Origin: Prostheceraeus crozeri
Lineage: Eukaryota > Platyhelminthes > Polycladida > Euryleptidae
Assembly (NCBI GenBank): GCA_907163375.1
Contig: CAJQUW010007404.1
Coordinates: forward strand, 682,001-746,000
Reading direction: 5' to 3'
Length of the DNA stretch: 64,000 nucleotides
The position numbers and the translations under genes are program-made. The notes under the pieces were generated by a model. That model searched no databases, was not told where the DNA came from, and saw nothing but the letters and a program-made list of their open reading frames with translations. Shown piece by piece: positions 10,775 to 22,239 of the stretch (positions within the stretch are counted from its first letter, which is position 1; every line of letters starts with the position of its first letter).

Positions 10775-12640
10775 TCAACACATAAATAAGCAACTTTCTT
10801 GATGTCATAAAACAAAATAACTTCGTGATGTTTTATTAATTCCAACAATCACTGCCGTTTTCTGCAGTTCAACGTGTTCAGTGAATTGGCAATCTTAAGG
10901 CTGTTTTTGAATGAAATTGAGTACTTGTAGGTTAATCACTCATTTTAAAGACAAGTCTTCAGGTGCCTAGCAACAAGCCGTTGATATGCTTTGATCATTT
11001 TGAGAGACTTTTATCATGTTCCCCAACAACTGGGCTATCATAAGTGTTAAAACGACACAGACAAGTTATTTGATCAAATGATGATCTTCAACATCTTTAG
11101 TCTTATCATTACGTATCCTTGGCGCATTTATACGAGGTTCAACGACTTGTCTTGGTCTATTGTCAGCAACATGCCATGCCATGTAAATGGTCACGATCTA
11201 AGTTTCGGTTTTACAGGACGTATTCGGATCATAAACCCATGTATACAAAAGTTCATAAAAAGAATCCAAAGCTGTTAATTAGGGAGAGTGTTAGCGGTAT
11301 TCCCTAATGCATTGCCTCTCAAATTTTTGAGAATATCTTCCGAAAAGTTTTCACATCGATATTTATCGCTTTGATTTGACATCACATGGTTATAGCACAA
11401 TTAAGTTAATTTTGAGTAGTTTCTTTATTTTTTTGTCTGAAAAAGTCGCCATAATGGATATATGACATCTTTGTATTGTGTTTATTTTTTTTTATCTGTT
11501 TATATTAATAGCAAGCAGGCAATGTATTTATCAAACTAGCATGTGTCTGCGGTAGAAATATTTTTTGACTCATGTTAACATTTTTCAGTCTTGCGAGAAT
11601 AAGGACATCGAACTTTTTTCTATTGCTGTTTTCTCAACGTGGGAAGGTGTCTCAATAATGTTCCAGTCAATTCATTATCAAAAGCTTATCTTGAAACAGC
11701 ATAGTGAAAACGATGTGTGACGAGGCGAAGACTCCCTGACTCAATCAAGACTCTCGGAGTTTGATATCTTTATGACCACTCATTACTGTATCCATATTCC
11801 AATGAGCACATTTCTTTGTGATCAGATGGTTTGGTTTGAAAGCGCCTCCATATAGTTGAGATCAGGCTCTCTTGAATAGAATTAGGTTAGCCTTTAAAAG
11901 AATATATCTAAGATAGCATTAGGCCTACCTTTAATTATTGAAGCTCCCCTACTCTTATCGTTTGTTTCAATATTACCAACATTATCTGCTGGGATCGAGG
12001 ACAGCATTCAGTATCTTTATGTGAACTTTTCTGGTTCGTTTATAACCTACACGTCGGGAAAGACATGCTAACCAAGTGCAGGTCTAGGCCTAAATAAAGA
12101 ATTTTCAAAGCAAAATCAGAGCTAATGATATGCTACAGCCACAATGAAAATGTCCACACAACGATGATTTGTATTCCCTTGGCTTCTTCGACCATTGCTC
12201 TAGACGCACACAATTGCAAAAATAGCTGTCTCGGTGTAAAATGTCGGAGCAACATGCACGCCAAAACACCTGTTATTAGCCTACAACTGGTTATCACATT
12301 TCTTTATATGGATAAGAGCTGATATACTACAGTATGTGAGCTAAGCATGACAAAAAAATTAGGAAAAATCATGCATTGATGTACACAGATCAAGCAAAAA
12401 TCACAAGTAGTAAACCCATCACAAAAGGTGATATGTCTTGTGCGCATATCGGCAAATAAAGAAATTAATTTCGCACTAACTTAAATCAATGACATCCATG
12501 TACTCTAAGATATGCAGCTAGTCAATGTTTCTGTCGATGTGTCCTTTGCACCAGTGATATGTGAATTCTTTTTCAGACCATCGATTTTTAAATTATGAAG
12601 CATTGTGTTAAGGCTCGTATATCTTTCAATGTCCCATAAC
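10775..12640. other. no gene recognised
   Basis: AT-rich sequence with short chance reading frames only. TAGGCCTA words occur near 11924 and 12083. No repeat pairing with other parts of the window was noticed. Confidence 0.4.
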
Positions 12641-12720
12641 TTGTCTATGGAATAGGTGTTCTATCTAGAAAATAGGTATTCTATGCATAGAAGTCTATGT
12701 TCTATGAAGCCAAAAGTGCA

Positions 12721-12774
12721 GGAAAATGTAGAAATCCGAGGCCGCGAAGCGGACGAATATTTCTACGATTTTCC
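12721..12774. repeat. hairpin with CCGCGAAGCGG tip
   Basis: Arms GGAAAATGTAGAAAT and ATTTCTACGATTTTCC enclose a GC-rich tip, GCCGCGAAGCGG. This is the first of three GC-tipped foldbacks around the recombinase unit. The preceding 80 bases (12640-12720) are also rich in short inverted CTATG/CATAG words. Confidence 0.7.
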
Positions 12775-12877
12775 AGGGACATCTATGATATCAGATATTT
12801 AAGGGACACTCAACTCACAAACTACTTTCATTAATCAAGTCTTCCAAAGTCACTGGCCTCCAGACAAATACATGTAC

Positions 12878-13214
12878 AGTAACCTACTGTCTACGAGGAG
12901 TTACACGGTGAGAATCTCCGAGCCGAAGGCGAAGAGATTTCTGTGTAACTCCGAGTAGACAGCTAGGTTACTGATATGTAACCCACGAGAAGATATAAAA
13001 TCTTTATTCTTTATTCTATAGATCCATTTTTATAACAAACTTAGATATTTCAATGAAACACAAACTTAACAATATCCTAAATATCATAGTGATTTCAGCG
13101 GAGAAATACTTGAATATGAATTCAGCGGAGAAATACTTGACTTTGAATTTAGCGGAGAAATACAAATGGAAGTATATGATCATGGAAATTTAAGAATTCC
13201 ACAAGATAGGTCAA
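12878..13214. repeat. left direct repeat of the recombinase unit
   Basis: It opens with a hairpin (12878-12906 against 12943-12972, about 28 paired positions) whose loop contains GAGCCGAAGGCGAAG. An AT-rich part and three tandem copies of a roughly 28-bp unit carrying AGCGGAGAAATACTTGA (13097-13165) follow. The same block, with one tandem unit instead of three, recurs in direct orientation at 16394-16700. Over aligned parts the two are nearly identical. Confidence 0.85.
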
Positions 13215-13540
13215 ATATAGTCTATTCTTTTATGAAATAGGAGAGGAAGAGCACGGTCAACTGTGCAGTAGTGAACTTTAATGATGAGCTGTTTAACTTT
13301 GACATTGAGGAAAAGCAGTAGAAAAAGGCTACGATCAAATAAGAAAGGAATTGAAAGAATTCCAGACTCAATATTTAGACGATAGAAAAGTCGCGCTTTA
13401 CTTCAACTGATTCAAGCGAAGGCATGAATAATGGAAAGTGGCTCGTGACCACCAGAGTAAGGTATCAAGAGCACTGAATGAGGATTGCCTATCAAAAGAT
13501 GGAGACGAACTATCTGTTTGACTGCTTCTTCATAGAGCTC

Positions 13541-14530
13541 AAGAAACAAAATGGCGATCTATATCCACTTCCTACATGGAAATCGTTTATGTTTTCTATA
13601 ACACTATTATCTCAACTAAACGAAAGGACGATGACCGAAGGGTTCCACCTTGAATTGACGACCACCTCGACAGCACAAAGTAAGTCTTCATCACATTTAT
13701 TCTTGCCATTTCAATATCTAAATTCTAAACTACTGAATGGATTAAAATGAACACGAATTGCATTTGCTCTAATTTATTTGCCTACTCATGCTAGAATTTT
13801 TTAACCTGCAAATAATTTATTTTTTGTGACATTTAGAAATTTATATCTAGGCCTACATGCAAAGTCGCATGATAGCTGGAATGTATTTATGATTCAATGA
13901 AATCATTGGCTAACGAGCAATAGTGCTTAGTGTATGAGTATCAAGTAGCGAAAATGAAATCAGTCATGTAAATATATAAAATATGCATGTATATTTTGTA
14001 TATGCTGCCCACACATAGAAAATTGCCTCTTTGTATTTGTTTCTATAATAGTCCATAAGTATTTTACAATCAACACCAAAAACTTGAGCTATCAAGTATG
14101 TGGTGCAAATCATTTAAGCAATATAAACTGGTAACGGAACGTATTCCATCTTTTATTTATTTGCTTATTATTTCATTCCAAAATACAAATGGTAGGATCA
14201 ATGGCATCAGATTATGATAGCAAATACTGTAATATATTTCTTGACTACAAAATACCATAAATTTCTTAACAATTCTAATTGTTCTAATTCTTATAATTCT
14301 GTTTTAATTCCAGCTCCCCTTCGAATGATGGATCAATTGTGGTTGCATCACACAGTTGTTATCAAATGCAAATTTTCAATGCCATGGACATACTACAACA
14401 AGCAACAATTTTTCTAAGCAATGAGATCCAAGAGACGTGATGCAGATGACATAGTACTATGCCTTCTTTCCAATATAATAAAACATTACTACTTTGACAT
14501 ATCTATTGTCTTTTGGCCGGAGAAATATAT
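13541..14530 (+). repeat. spliced-looking repeat, copy 1
   Basis: About 990 bases that recur at 24905-25975 with roughly 90% identity by eye. An upstream open stretch contains KKQNGDLYPLPTWKSFMFS and ends at a consensus donor (AAA/GTAAGT, 13680). An acceptor (TTTTAATTCCAG, 14312-14313) precedes a second open stretch, SPSNDGSIVVASHSCYQMQI. Both splice sites are kept in the other copy. The first exon resembles, weakly, the amino-terminal core-binding segment of Crypton/ZMYM-type recombinase domains (xxKKxxGDLYxPxTLxSF). It may be a gene fragment carried by a transposon or a domesticated relative. The product is unknown. Confidence 0.5.
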
Positions 14531-14803
14531 AGTGAGAATTTTAGGTAGATATCAGGGTAATTCATCGTCAGAGTGGGTTACATGTACATTAAACCATAGT
14601 GAAGAGGGAGTTATCTGTAATACGGGACATAAGACTATGGTTATCTCGCGCTTCCGGGATATATTTTAAGCACTTTAACACCATAGCACTAAAATGTCTA
14701 TGGTATACGAGTTATGCCATAGAACGTAAAAATATCAAAATACATCAGAAAAATGTAGATGCGTAACATCGAAACTCAACTCCAGTAAAATGTATACGGT
14801 AAG

Positions 14804-16134
14804 TCAATTGTTATTATTTATAATGACATTACAACCATTGTTAAAATTGAAAGTTGTGTTTGGTCTCATTGCAGTTGATGCATTCGTTGTTGATACGCTT
14901 GCCATTTCACAAATTTTCTTACTATCTAAAATAGCTGAGCAGTTCGACAACAGATAGTCGTTAGTTCGTTTGTAGTTGCGAACTCCAACAGCACTTTGAT
15001 GCCCGGTGTGCTCCATGATGAGTTGTTCATCGACATTCGATTGATATAGGCGACTCGCACAGGTAGCTCTGAGACTATGGTTAGTTTTTCTGCCATCAAT
15101 TCCAGACAGAGAACAGATGTCTTTCATAAATTTACTCAATGAATTTTTGCCAATCGGTCTGGTTGAAAACCAGCATCCATCTTTCGGTTCTTTGAGCGGC
15201 TGCAGATAAAATCGCGTTGTTCTTTTCGGTCGAACTGAGATAAACTTCGTGAAAGATCGATGTGACTTTTCCTCCCGTCGCTTGAAACATTTTCAAAATG
15301 AACAACTTTCTTTGGAGATTTTCGCATATCCCTTAAACCTACACTAAATGTCTTGGAAAATTTCTCACTGTAAATGAGGCAGCGTTTACCGTTTCTTTCT
15401 GTCGCTTCGAATTGGTCAATTGTCAACTCAGTGTGATCACGTCCACCTCTTAAAGCGAAATGTATTCCATTTAGGTAGAACAGCGTCTTGATTAGCTCAG
15501 AAGGACTTTCATCTCTGAAAACAGAAGTCCACATCTTCTTTTCTTCCTCTTCTGAAATGATTTCTGAGTGTTTGCGCTGCAGCCTTACACCATTTCTCGT
15601 AGCGATCTTCATCGCAGCATCCAAACTTCGTGCTATGAGATGAAACTTATGTTCTTTGAAAAAGTCCACACTTCGATTACCATCCAGATTGATGTGATGC
15701 TGAATCCCTGAAATAGTGCTGACGAGACTAGTTGGAGAATAGCATCCTCCGCCATCTTTTCTTGTTTCATGAATGAAGCGAGATACATTGTCAATAAGTT
15801 GTTCATCGGTCAAATTTTGTACTTGCACATCTGCATTGAAACTTTGCTTATACCAATACATAAACATATTGATCGCCCACCTATCACGTTTGACTGTGTT
15901 CTTTGGGATTACCTGATTGTTCGTGTCATTAATGCTGTCGATTTCAACAAATCTGTGCCGTTGCTGATTTTTGCTTGTTGTTGGCATTTGGTTGTTCATA
16001 TCAGGAAATTGAATTTCACTAAAATTGCAATTTTGGTCGTATGATGTTTCATTTATCATTCGTTGAATTTGCTCTTCGGAGAGTCCGCTGATCACAGGAT
16101 GCCTATCAAAATTCAGCATACCATTCCAAGCCAT
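14804..16134 (-). pseudogene. Crypton-type tyrosine recombinase (DUF3504-like), one frameshift
   Basis: The start at 16134 gives an amino-terminal tail, then a core-binding domain (NTVKRDRWAINMFMYWYKQ, LSRFIHETRKDGG-like), then NGIHFALRGGRDHTELT. The latter is the block with the first catalytic Arg in the DUF3504 family of Crypton elements and their domesticated ZMYM/QRICH1/KCTD1 relatives. The carboxy-terminal part holds NHSLRATCASRLYQS (H-x-x-R), then TGHQSAVGVRNYKR with the GH pair and the tyrosine nucleophile. All catalytic positions are present. A single frame change between about 15250 and 15290 separates the two parts; in the second frame FYLQPLKEPKDGCWFS and RPIGKNSLSKFMK continue the family pattern. 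Tyrosine recombinases insert circular DNA by strand exchange without inverted ends. It may be a pseudogene, or a short intron or assembly error could explain the shift. Confidence 0.8.
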
Positions 16135-16286
16135 GGCTTATGATTAAATGACTATGCGCAATCTCATAATATTCTTTGAAATGTGAATGTAGTATTGAAT
16201 GAAATAGCGTCCGGGATTTATTTTTTGTCCAGGATATATCTAAATAGATCCCTGAAGGTGACATATTGAATCCTATGGTTTAACAT

Positions 16287-16388
16287 AGATAACTCATGAC
16301 CATGGAGTGAGATATCAAACTTAAATCCCGACAGCCTTCGGCTGTCGGGATTTAAACAGATGTCTCCTTCCAGCGTCATGAGTTATCT
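16287..16388. repeat. long hairpin beside the recombinase gene
   Basis: A perfect 16-bp stem with a TTC loop lies at 16321-16355 (TTAAATCCCGACAGCC and its complement). It sits inside an outer inverted pair, AGATAACTCATGAC at 16287-16300 and GTCATGAGTTATCT at 16375-16388. The tip sequence GCCTTCGGC matches the style of the other GC-tipped hairpins at 12721 and 12878. It lies 153 bases upstream of the recombinase start. Confidence 0.85.
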
Positions 16389-16393
16389 ACTAC

Positions 16394-16700
16394 GTAACCT
16401 ACTGTCTACGAGGAGTTACACGGTGAGATTTCTGTGTAACTCCGAGTAGACAGCTAGGTTACTGATATGTAACTCACGAGAAGATATGAAATATGCCTAT
16501 GCCCAATCTCAAATCCAATACCATAGATCTACGAGTATGTTGCGCTCTTTAGATCCATTTTTACATTTTTATAACAAACTTAGATATTTCAATGAAACAC
16601 AAACTTAACAATATCCTAAATATCATAGTGATTTCAGCGGAGAAAAACAAATGGAAGTGTGTGATCATGGAAATCTAAGAATTCCACAAGATAGGTCAAA
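16394..16700. repeat. right direct repeat of the recombinase unit
   Basis: Direct copy of 12878-13214. The opening hairpin arm GTAACCTACTGTCTACGAGG is the same, with its partner at 16434-16463, but the loop is shorter because the GCCGAAGGC tip is missing. The AT-rich part has a different 60-base insert, and there is a single AGCGGAGAAA unit instead of three. Confidence 0.85.
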
Positions 16701-17516
16701 AACAAGATAGTCTCGGGATACACCACAGAATTAGATAATTGTACACTAGAATGGAAGTTTGATATCTTGCCTCCGTACAATGATGGCACATAGAAAAATC
16801 TATGGTTTGTAGATCAGATTCGATCTAAAGCATTGTATCATAGTCAAACTTTTTGTCAAGTTAGTTGTGGAAGTGGGTAACAGCAAATTACAGGATCTTC
16901 ATGAAGAGAATTTTAGTGAGATGGTGGAATGTGAAATAGCCTACTATTCCATGATTTAATATACTGTGTCTGTCTGTAGCAGTCATTGACAGCTATTAGA
17001 CAACTTTTAGACACTGGAATACGAATTGAAATTTGGTTCAAACACTTATGAGTGAAAGTGGTAGCTGTACTGGTTGTAAGAACATCTCAAGAATTCACAG
17101 GTAAAATATCTAATTATTGAATAATTTCTCGGTCAAGCGGTTAAGAAGCCTAGTGCTTTTCTGGAATAAACACACTTAAAGCTTCTTTACCTACAATCAT
17201 TTCTCAGATAAATAGAATGTCGCTGGAACTCTTCAATTAATCATTAATTGACACATGTGATATAGTGTAATGATTTTTTGGAAGCTGATATTCGAAAGTA
17301 TGCAAAGGTTTTGAAAATTGTTCAAATATAAAGAACAGGGGAACCGCTTAAAGTAAAATGAATACCCGAAGGTTTATTGGCCTCTGATTTCAAGCAGGAG
17401 TAATGCATGTTCTGCAAATCGACATTACAAGTTGCGTATGTGTCTGATTATACTCTTGATAGATTATAGGAGCAATATTTAAAAATGATTAACGTACAGA
17501 ACGTTTTAAAGGATTT
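16701..17516. other. no gene recognised
   Basis: AT-rich; no signature seen. Confidence 0.4.
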
Positions 17517-17526
17517 CCTTCTTTGT

Positions 17527-18034
17527 TGTTGTTGTTGTTGTTGTTGTTTTACCCGGCTCCGTCCAGCGGATAGGAGGCTTCGTATCGAGACAGTACGAAG
17601 CGACACACCCAGTAAGCAAATTAATGTCTACTGCTGGCGAGGAGTGCCTCGGGGAGGAGATGGCCATTCCGATACCACCGGGGTGCTAGCATACCCAAGC
17701 CAAAGCTATTCACACAGGCAACTCCAATGGTCCCACCCCACACCTTACCTCCGAGAGGGGCGGCGGCCATCGCTGAGGGGACTTGGAAAGGCATATATGC
17801 CACAGGGGAGGAAGCTCAAAGAGCTTTGTTGCATATCCGAACAGCTAAGATTCGGCTGTCAGGATCCCCCGCAACATCAACTTAGTATAGCCACTGAGAA
17901 AAGGCAATAAGAATAAGACATCAAACTGCCAACACCAGAGCTGCAGTGGCAAAAGGCCCCTTTTAGTCGCCTCTTACGACACGCAGAGGAACGTCGGTCC
18001 TATTCTTTTCAGTCCCGGGAACCGCACGGGGCAA
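17527..18034 (-). mobile_element. SINE-like retroposon with (CAA)n tail
   Basis: On the minus strand the element starts TTGCCCCGTGCGGTTCC and ends in a (CAA)n tail of about 8 units. A perfect 10-bp target duplication CCTTCTTTGT lies at 17517-17526 and 18035-18044. Its GC content is clearly higher than the surroundings. Near the 5' end is TGCGTGTCGTAAGAGGCGAC, a block I remember from the conserved 5' parts of several invertebrate non-LTR elements. No complete protein is encoded, so it is a SINE or a short LINE derivative mobilised by a LINE that recognises a CAA tail. The perfect duplication suggests recent insertion. Confidence 0.8.
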
Positions 18035-18044
18035 CCTTCTTTGT

Positions 18045-19405
18045 CCTGTCGCTGCAGCATTTTATGAATTCATGATTGCTTTTGTGTACATGATCTTTGG
18101 ACAAGGGGCAACAATCCACATCACAAATTGGTTAGATGAATATAAATGCCAATTAGAAAACTTGGAAACTAGCTCGTATAATTTGTATTTTGCCCCAACT
18201 AAGTTCCCCCAGCGTGTGCCATAATTTTCATGCAAATTCGATTCTAGGACTTTCTATAGCATTGTTAATTTCTATGGGATACACAACTCCCTAAGAGTGG
18301 GAAATTGACTGTGGGCCGAAGTTTTGCAAATGGCAACATTTATGTGAACAGTTTAATCCATATTTTGAACTTAATTATAACTTCAAGACTTCATGGAAAT
18401 GCATGTATATAACTAATGTCGACATCAATTTCATGTATAAGATACACTTACGTTATTACACAGTAAATTAGTAAAAATCGAGCTGATTTTATAGTGATTG
18501 TAATCATAAATAATTATATAATAATAAGGAAATAATAATAATAAGGATAATTTTATATTAATTATTATATAATAATTATTATATCGATTTGCTCGCACTG
18601 TTTAATGTTTATTGGACAGGCTAACCATCAAATTTCTAAAGAAAGTTTGTTAAGTGTGAATAATCTTTTCATGATATTTTTTCATTCACTCCCTGATTAT
18701 AAATACTGCAGATCAGATGCTCAAGTCCACATCACAGATGTATTATGTGTTCATGCTCCATATTCACAATATCAAATAATTATAACTGTTTATGCCATCA
18801 ATAGATAATGGATCGCATGATATGGTGTGCTTTCTTTATTTTGGATTTGCGACAATTTCAATTGCTTCAAAGATTTCAGAATGAGTACATTTCTGGAATT
18901 ATTCCAAGCGTCGAACTGTTTGCAACCATAACTATCTTCTCCAAGGAAAGATCTCTTCAAGAAGCTAGAAACCACTGAATATATTGTACGATGCATACAA
19001 CATTCGACGAATTGCTAAATATCAGTTTGAAAATGGCTCCCAAGCAACAGGAAATTCAATCATCCTGTATCACAGAAGTGGTATATCCAAGTTGCCGTAA
19101 TCACTGCACGCGAAAAAGTATTATTTCTATAAGTCCAGATCTCTGTTTATGTCTGTAAATGATTGCGCTCATATTTGCCCTTTGATGTGAATAGTTATAC
19201 GATCCTTTTCGGTATTACCAACCCGAAATACAAGAATATCTGAATTAATCAAATTCGTCGATAGTTGCCATCCTTCCAACACCGCAAGTGAAATCTCTCA
19301 TTTGTGATTTCTTATTGATTGAAACGATCGCTATAATTGTTTCCTCATTAATACCTTTATGCACTTCTTTGATAATTGTAGCCAATGTATTATTGAATTG
19401 AAAAG
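18045..19405. other. no gene recognised; AT-rich simple sequence at 18500-18590
   Basis: 18500-18590 is made of AATAATAATAAGG and AATTATTATATAAT words. The rest shows only chance reading frames. Confidence 0.4.
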
Positions 19406-21995
19406 ATCTAAATCATGTTATAAGCAACAAATCATTTCAAAAGCTGAAGTACATGATAACAATTAAATAAGGTACACACAGTAACTAGACTCAAATTAAT
19501 TTACATTTGAAAAAAGCACCATCATGGTTAACTTGCTTATTCAAAGTGGGGTTGAGTTTTTTATGTACATGGCTTCCAAAATATTTAGGTCATAAGTGTT
19601 GGGAGCTTGAGATAGAATTTTGAAGTTGTCAACTTTACAGCTGCAACTGCAATTTAACCTATGGTCAGAAATGGCGGACATTTTTTCCCGATGTTCTTTT
19701 ATTTTTAAGTTTAATTGTCTTGTAGTTCTACCTATGTAGGTAGTGCGAGGGTCCACCTCACAAGCGAATTGGTAAATGATATTAGACCTAAGAACTTTGG
19801 GAGTATGATCTTTGTTGGAGAAACCACTTTTTAGTTTATTGCATGTGAAAACCCAACGGATAGGAAATTCTTTATCTATTCTACGGAATAGGCTAGTGAT
19901 TGTAGTTTCTTTTTAAAATAAACCAATTGAATGCCAAAAATGGAATTTTGACAGTATGGAGGTATTGGAATTCATCTTTTTCTTTTGGAACACAGAATCT
20001 TTTGTCCAGGTAATGTTTGACCACTTTTTGTATAAAGTACAACGGATATCCATTGTTTTGAAAAAAATTTGTCAATTTCCCTATTTCATCATGGAAAGTT
20101 TGCCATGACGAGCAGACGATGTAGGCTGTTGATCAGAGTGCTTAAAACAGAAATTTTCCATTGCATGGGGCATATGGCTCTGAAATTCAAGGTTAGACCG
20201 GTGTACGAGGGTTTTCTGTACACCTTAGTAGTTAGCGTGTTGGATGAAACATCCAGCTCAATATCTAGAAAAGGTAGCACTTTACCTCCTACCTCTGTGG
20301 TGAATTTCATATTACTATGCCACTTGTTAATATAGTTGAAGAAGGATAAGTGGTCATCATCTTCAAAGATAGCCAAGATGTCATCTACATATCGGACATA
20401 GAATTTTAGGTTTAGTTTATCATTTTGTAAGAAAGTCTGTTCTAAGTGTCCCATAAATAAGTTACTGAGGGTTGGGGCTAGGGGGCTACCCATGCTCAAA
20501 CCATCCCTTTGACGGTAGAGAATGTTGTTGAACGAGAAAATGCCACCAGTAGCGAATTGAAGTAATTTTTTGAAGGTGTCCTTACTGTACGGTGGTTTTG
20601 TGTTATGGGAACTATACACCTTATCACAAGCTAGCTCAATGACTTCTTTGAGAGTGACGTTAGTAAAAAGAGTAACAACATCAAAGCTGATGAGTTTCGA
20701 ATCCGATGAGAATTTGTAGCTAGCGAGTTTGTCTAGCAGATCAGCGTTATTTTGTACTGAGTACTCCGTAGGAATTATAGGAGTAATGTACTGGTTTAGG
20801 TACTTGGCAAGGTTATATTCGGCCGTACCATAACTGGCAACAATAGGTCTAAGAGGTACATTATTTTTATGTACCTTGGCAGAACCGTAAAGTTTGCCAC
20901 TACAAGACCCACTAGGAGTAATTTTAGTGAACACTTGGGAGTCCACGTAAGGTTTCACATATTTGTTCAAAAAGTATTTTAGTTTATTCTGCTGTTTTAT
21001 AACAGGGTGATCGAGCATCAATTCATTTTGGTTGTGTGGGATAACAGTAAATTTGGTAGTATCTTCAATGATAGCATTGAGCTTGCTTATATATTCATCA
21101 GCATCTAGAATAGCTATACCATTACCTTTGTCCAATGGGACAACTTTGATGTCTTTATTTAGTTTAAGGGACTTCACTACATCTTGGTTATGTTTGGCTT
21201 GTGGCGTCTTGGTAACGTTAAACATACGCTTATTGTAATTTTGTAACGCAAGTTTCACCTCATTGCAATCTCTCTTAGAGATTTTATTTTTCAGGCGCTC
21301 CACCACCTTTTCCAACGCGCAAGTCAGATGTTCGCTTCCATTGCCGTTAGGACTGCTAGGGTGCTTGAGCTCTGTCTTAAAAATCTCATTTTGGTCATGC
21401 GTGAGGGTCACCTTGCTCAAGTTGTGTACCGTACCGTTGGGGGTACTTAACTTGTTTTCTACATATAACTTGAGAAACTTTTTTTGATGGGTTTCTGAAA
21501 TGGTTAAAAGGTTTTGATTTTTTCTGGTAAACAACTTTATGAAAATCATTTGGTCCAAGTAATTCAACTTAGAGAAAATAGTTTCTCGAATCTTAGCCAA
21601 CTTACTACGGAGGTGCTTGACTTTAGATTTGTGTTGTGAAACTAGCCTCGAAATCTTACGTAATTGGCGATCAAGAATAATGTCACGGTTCAATAGGTTA
21701 TTCTTGTCTTTGAGGCTTAAAAATTTGGGAATCAGGCCATATTTTGAGCATTTGGACAGGAATGTGATATCACATTGTAGTTTTATGATTTTGTGGTTGA
21801 ACTTTTCGAATTTACGACTATCATTGAGTTCGATGTTGTATTTGGTCTTTAACTTATGAAAGAAGGTTACAATATTTGTAATCCTGAGTAACCAAATAAC
21901 AGCTGCTAACATATTGATAGAGGTAAAAACAGATCTTGTGAGTTCAACTCGTGCACTTGTACGTTACCAGCTGACAAAGATACTGGTTTGATCGT
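19406..21995 (-). mobile_element. Penelope-like element, long copy
   Basis: The minus-strand element covers an amino-terminal extension, a Penelope-type reverse transcriptase and a carboxy-terminal GIY-YIG-like endonuclease. Its 3' trailer is identical with that of the inverted copy at 22240-23850 until both diverge after AGATCTTT (about 19406 and 23850), which marks the 3' end. The 5' limit is uncertain and lies near 21995. Head-to-head pairing of a long copy with a 5'-truncated copy is a known arrangement in this class. Confidence 0.85.
19541..21912 (-). pseudogene. Penelope-like reverse transcriptase with GIY-YIG endonuclease
   Basis: From the start at 21912 a 607-residue frame carries a basic, coiled amino-terminal part and then the reverse transcriptase. 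Recognisable are SCSGKLYGSAKVHK, PLRPIVASYGT, ISFDVVTLFTNV (first Asp), GLSMGSPLAPTLSNLFMGHL, the catalytic YVDDILAIF near 20380-20405 and FLDIEL. A one-base loss near 20110 shifts the frame. The coding then continues as WQTFHDEIGKLT and NNGYPLYFIQKVVKHYL. Near 19756-19541 lies TTYIGRTTRQLNLKIKEH with a following Cys-rich SCSCK, the GIY-YIG-like nuclease. The inverted copy has the same lesion, so both descend from one already defective master or from a local duplication. Confidence 0.85.
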
Positions 21996-21999
21996 AATG

Positions 22000-22062
22000 G
22001 GATTTACGATCACCTGATGGGATTTACGATCACCTGATGAGATTTACGATCACAATGATGGG
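22000..22062. repeat. three tandem 20-bp units in the Penelope 5' region
   Basis: GGGATTTACGATCACCTGAT occurs three times with small changes. Confidence 0.85.
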
Positions 22063-22127
22063 ATTGTTTTCACCTCTTTTAGCTTAATGTTCTTACTCTC
22101 CAGGTGATGCCTTAATGTATTAACCTT

Positions 22128-22175
22128 GTCCTGATGACGGCCAGAAGGAATGGGCCGAAACGCGTAGACAATACA
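22128..22175 (+). ncRNA. hammerhead-ribozyme-like motif of a Penelope element
   Basis: CTGATGA (22131-22137) is followed by a GGCC/GGCC stem (22139-22142 with 22153-22156) and then GAAAC (22157-22161). This is the CUGANGA - stem II - GAAA arrangement of hammerhead ribozymes, which are known from Penelope-like elements. One base (C22138) sits extra between core and stem, or forms a C-G pair at the cost of the G in GAAA. Activity is therefore uncertain. The orientation fits the plus-strand copy that follows. Confidence 0.5.
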
Positions 22176-22239
22176 ACTCGAAAGATTGCAACAAGAAGTT
22201 TTGCTGTAATACATGTACTTTTGTTTTAAATCCCATTAC

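Noticed and set aside
17485-17910. 141-codon frame with a Cys run at its start
   Set aside because: The Cys run is the (TTG)n tail read as TGT codons; the rest is the SINE-like element, which is on the other strand.
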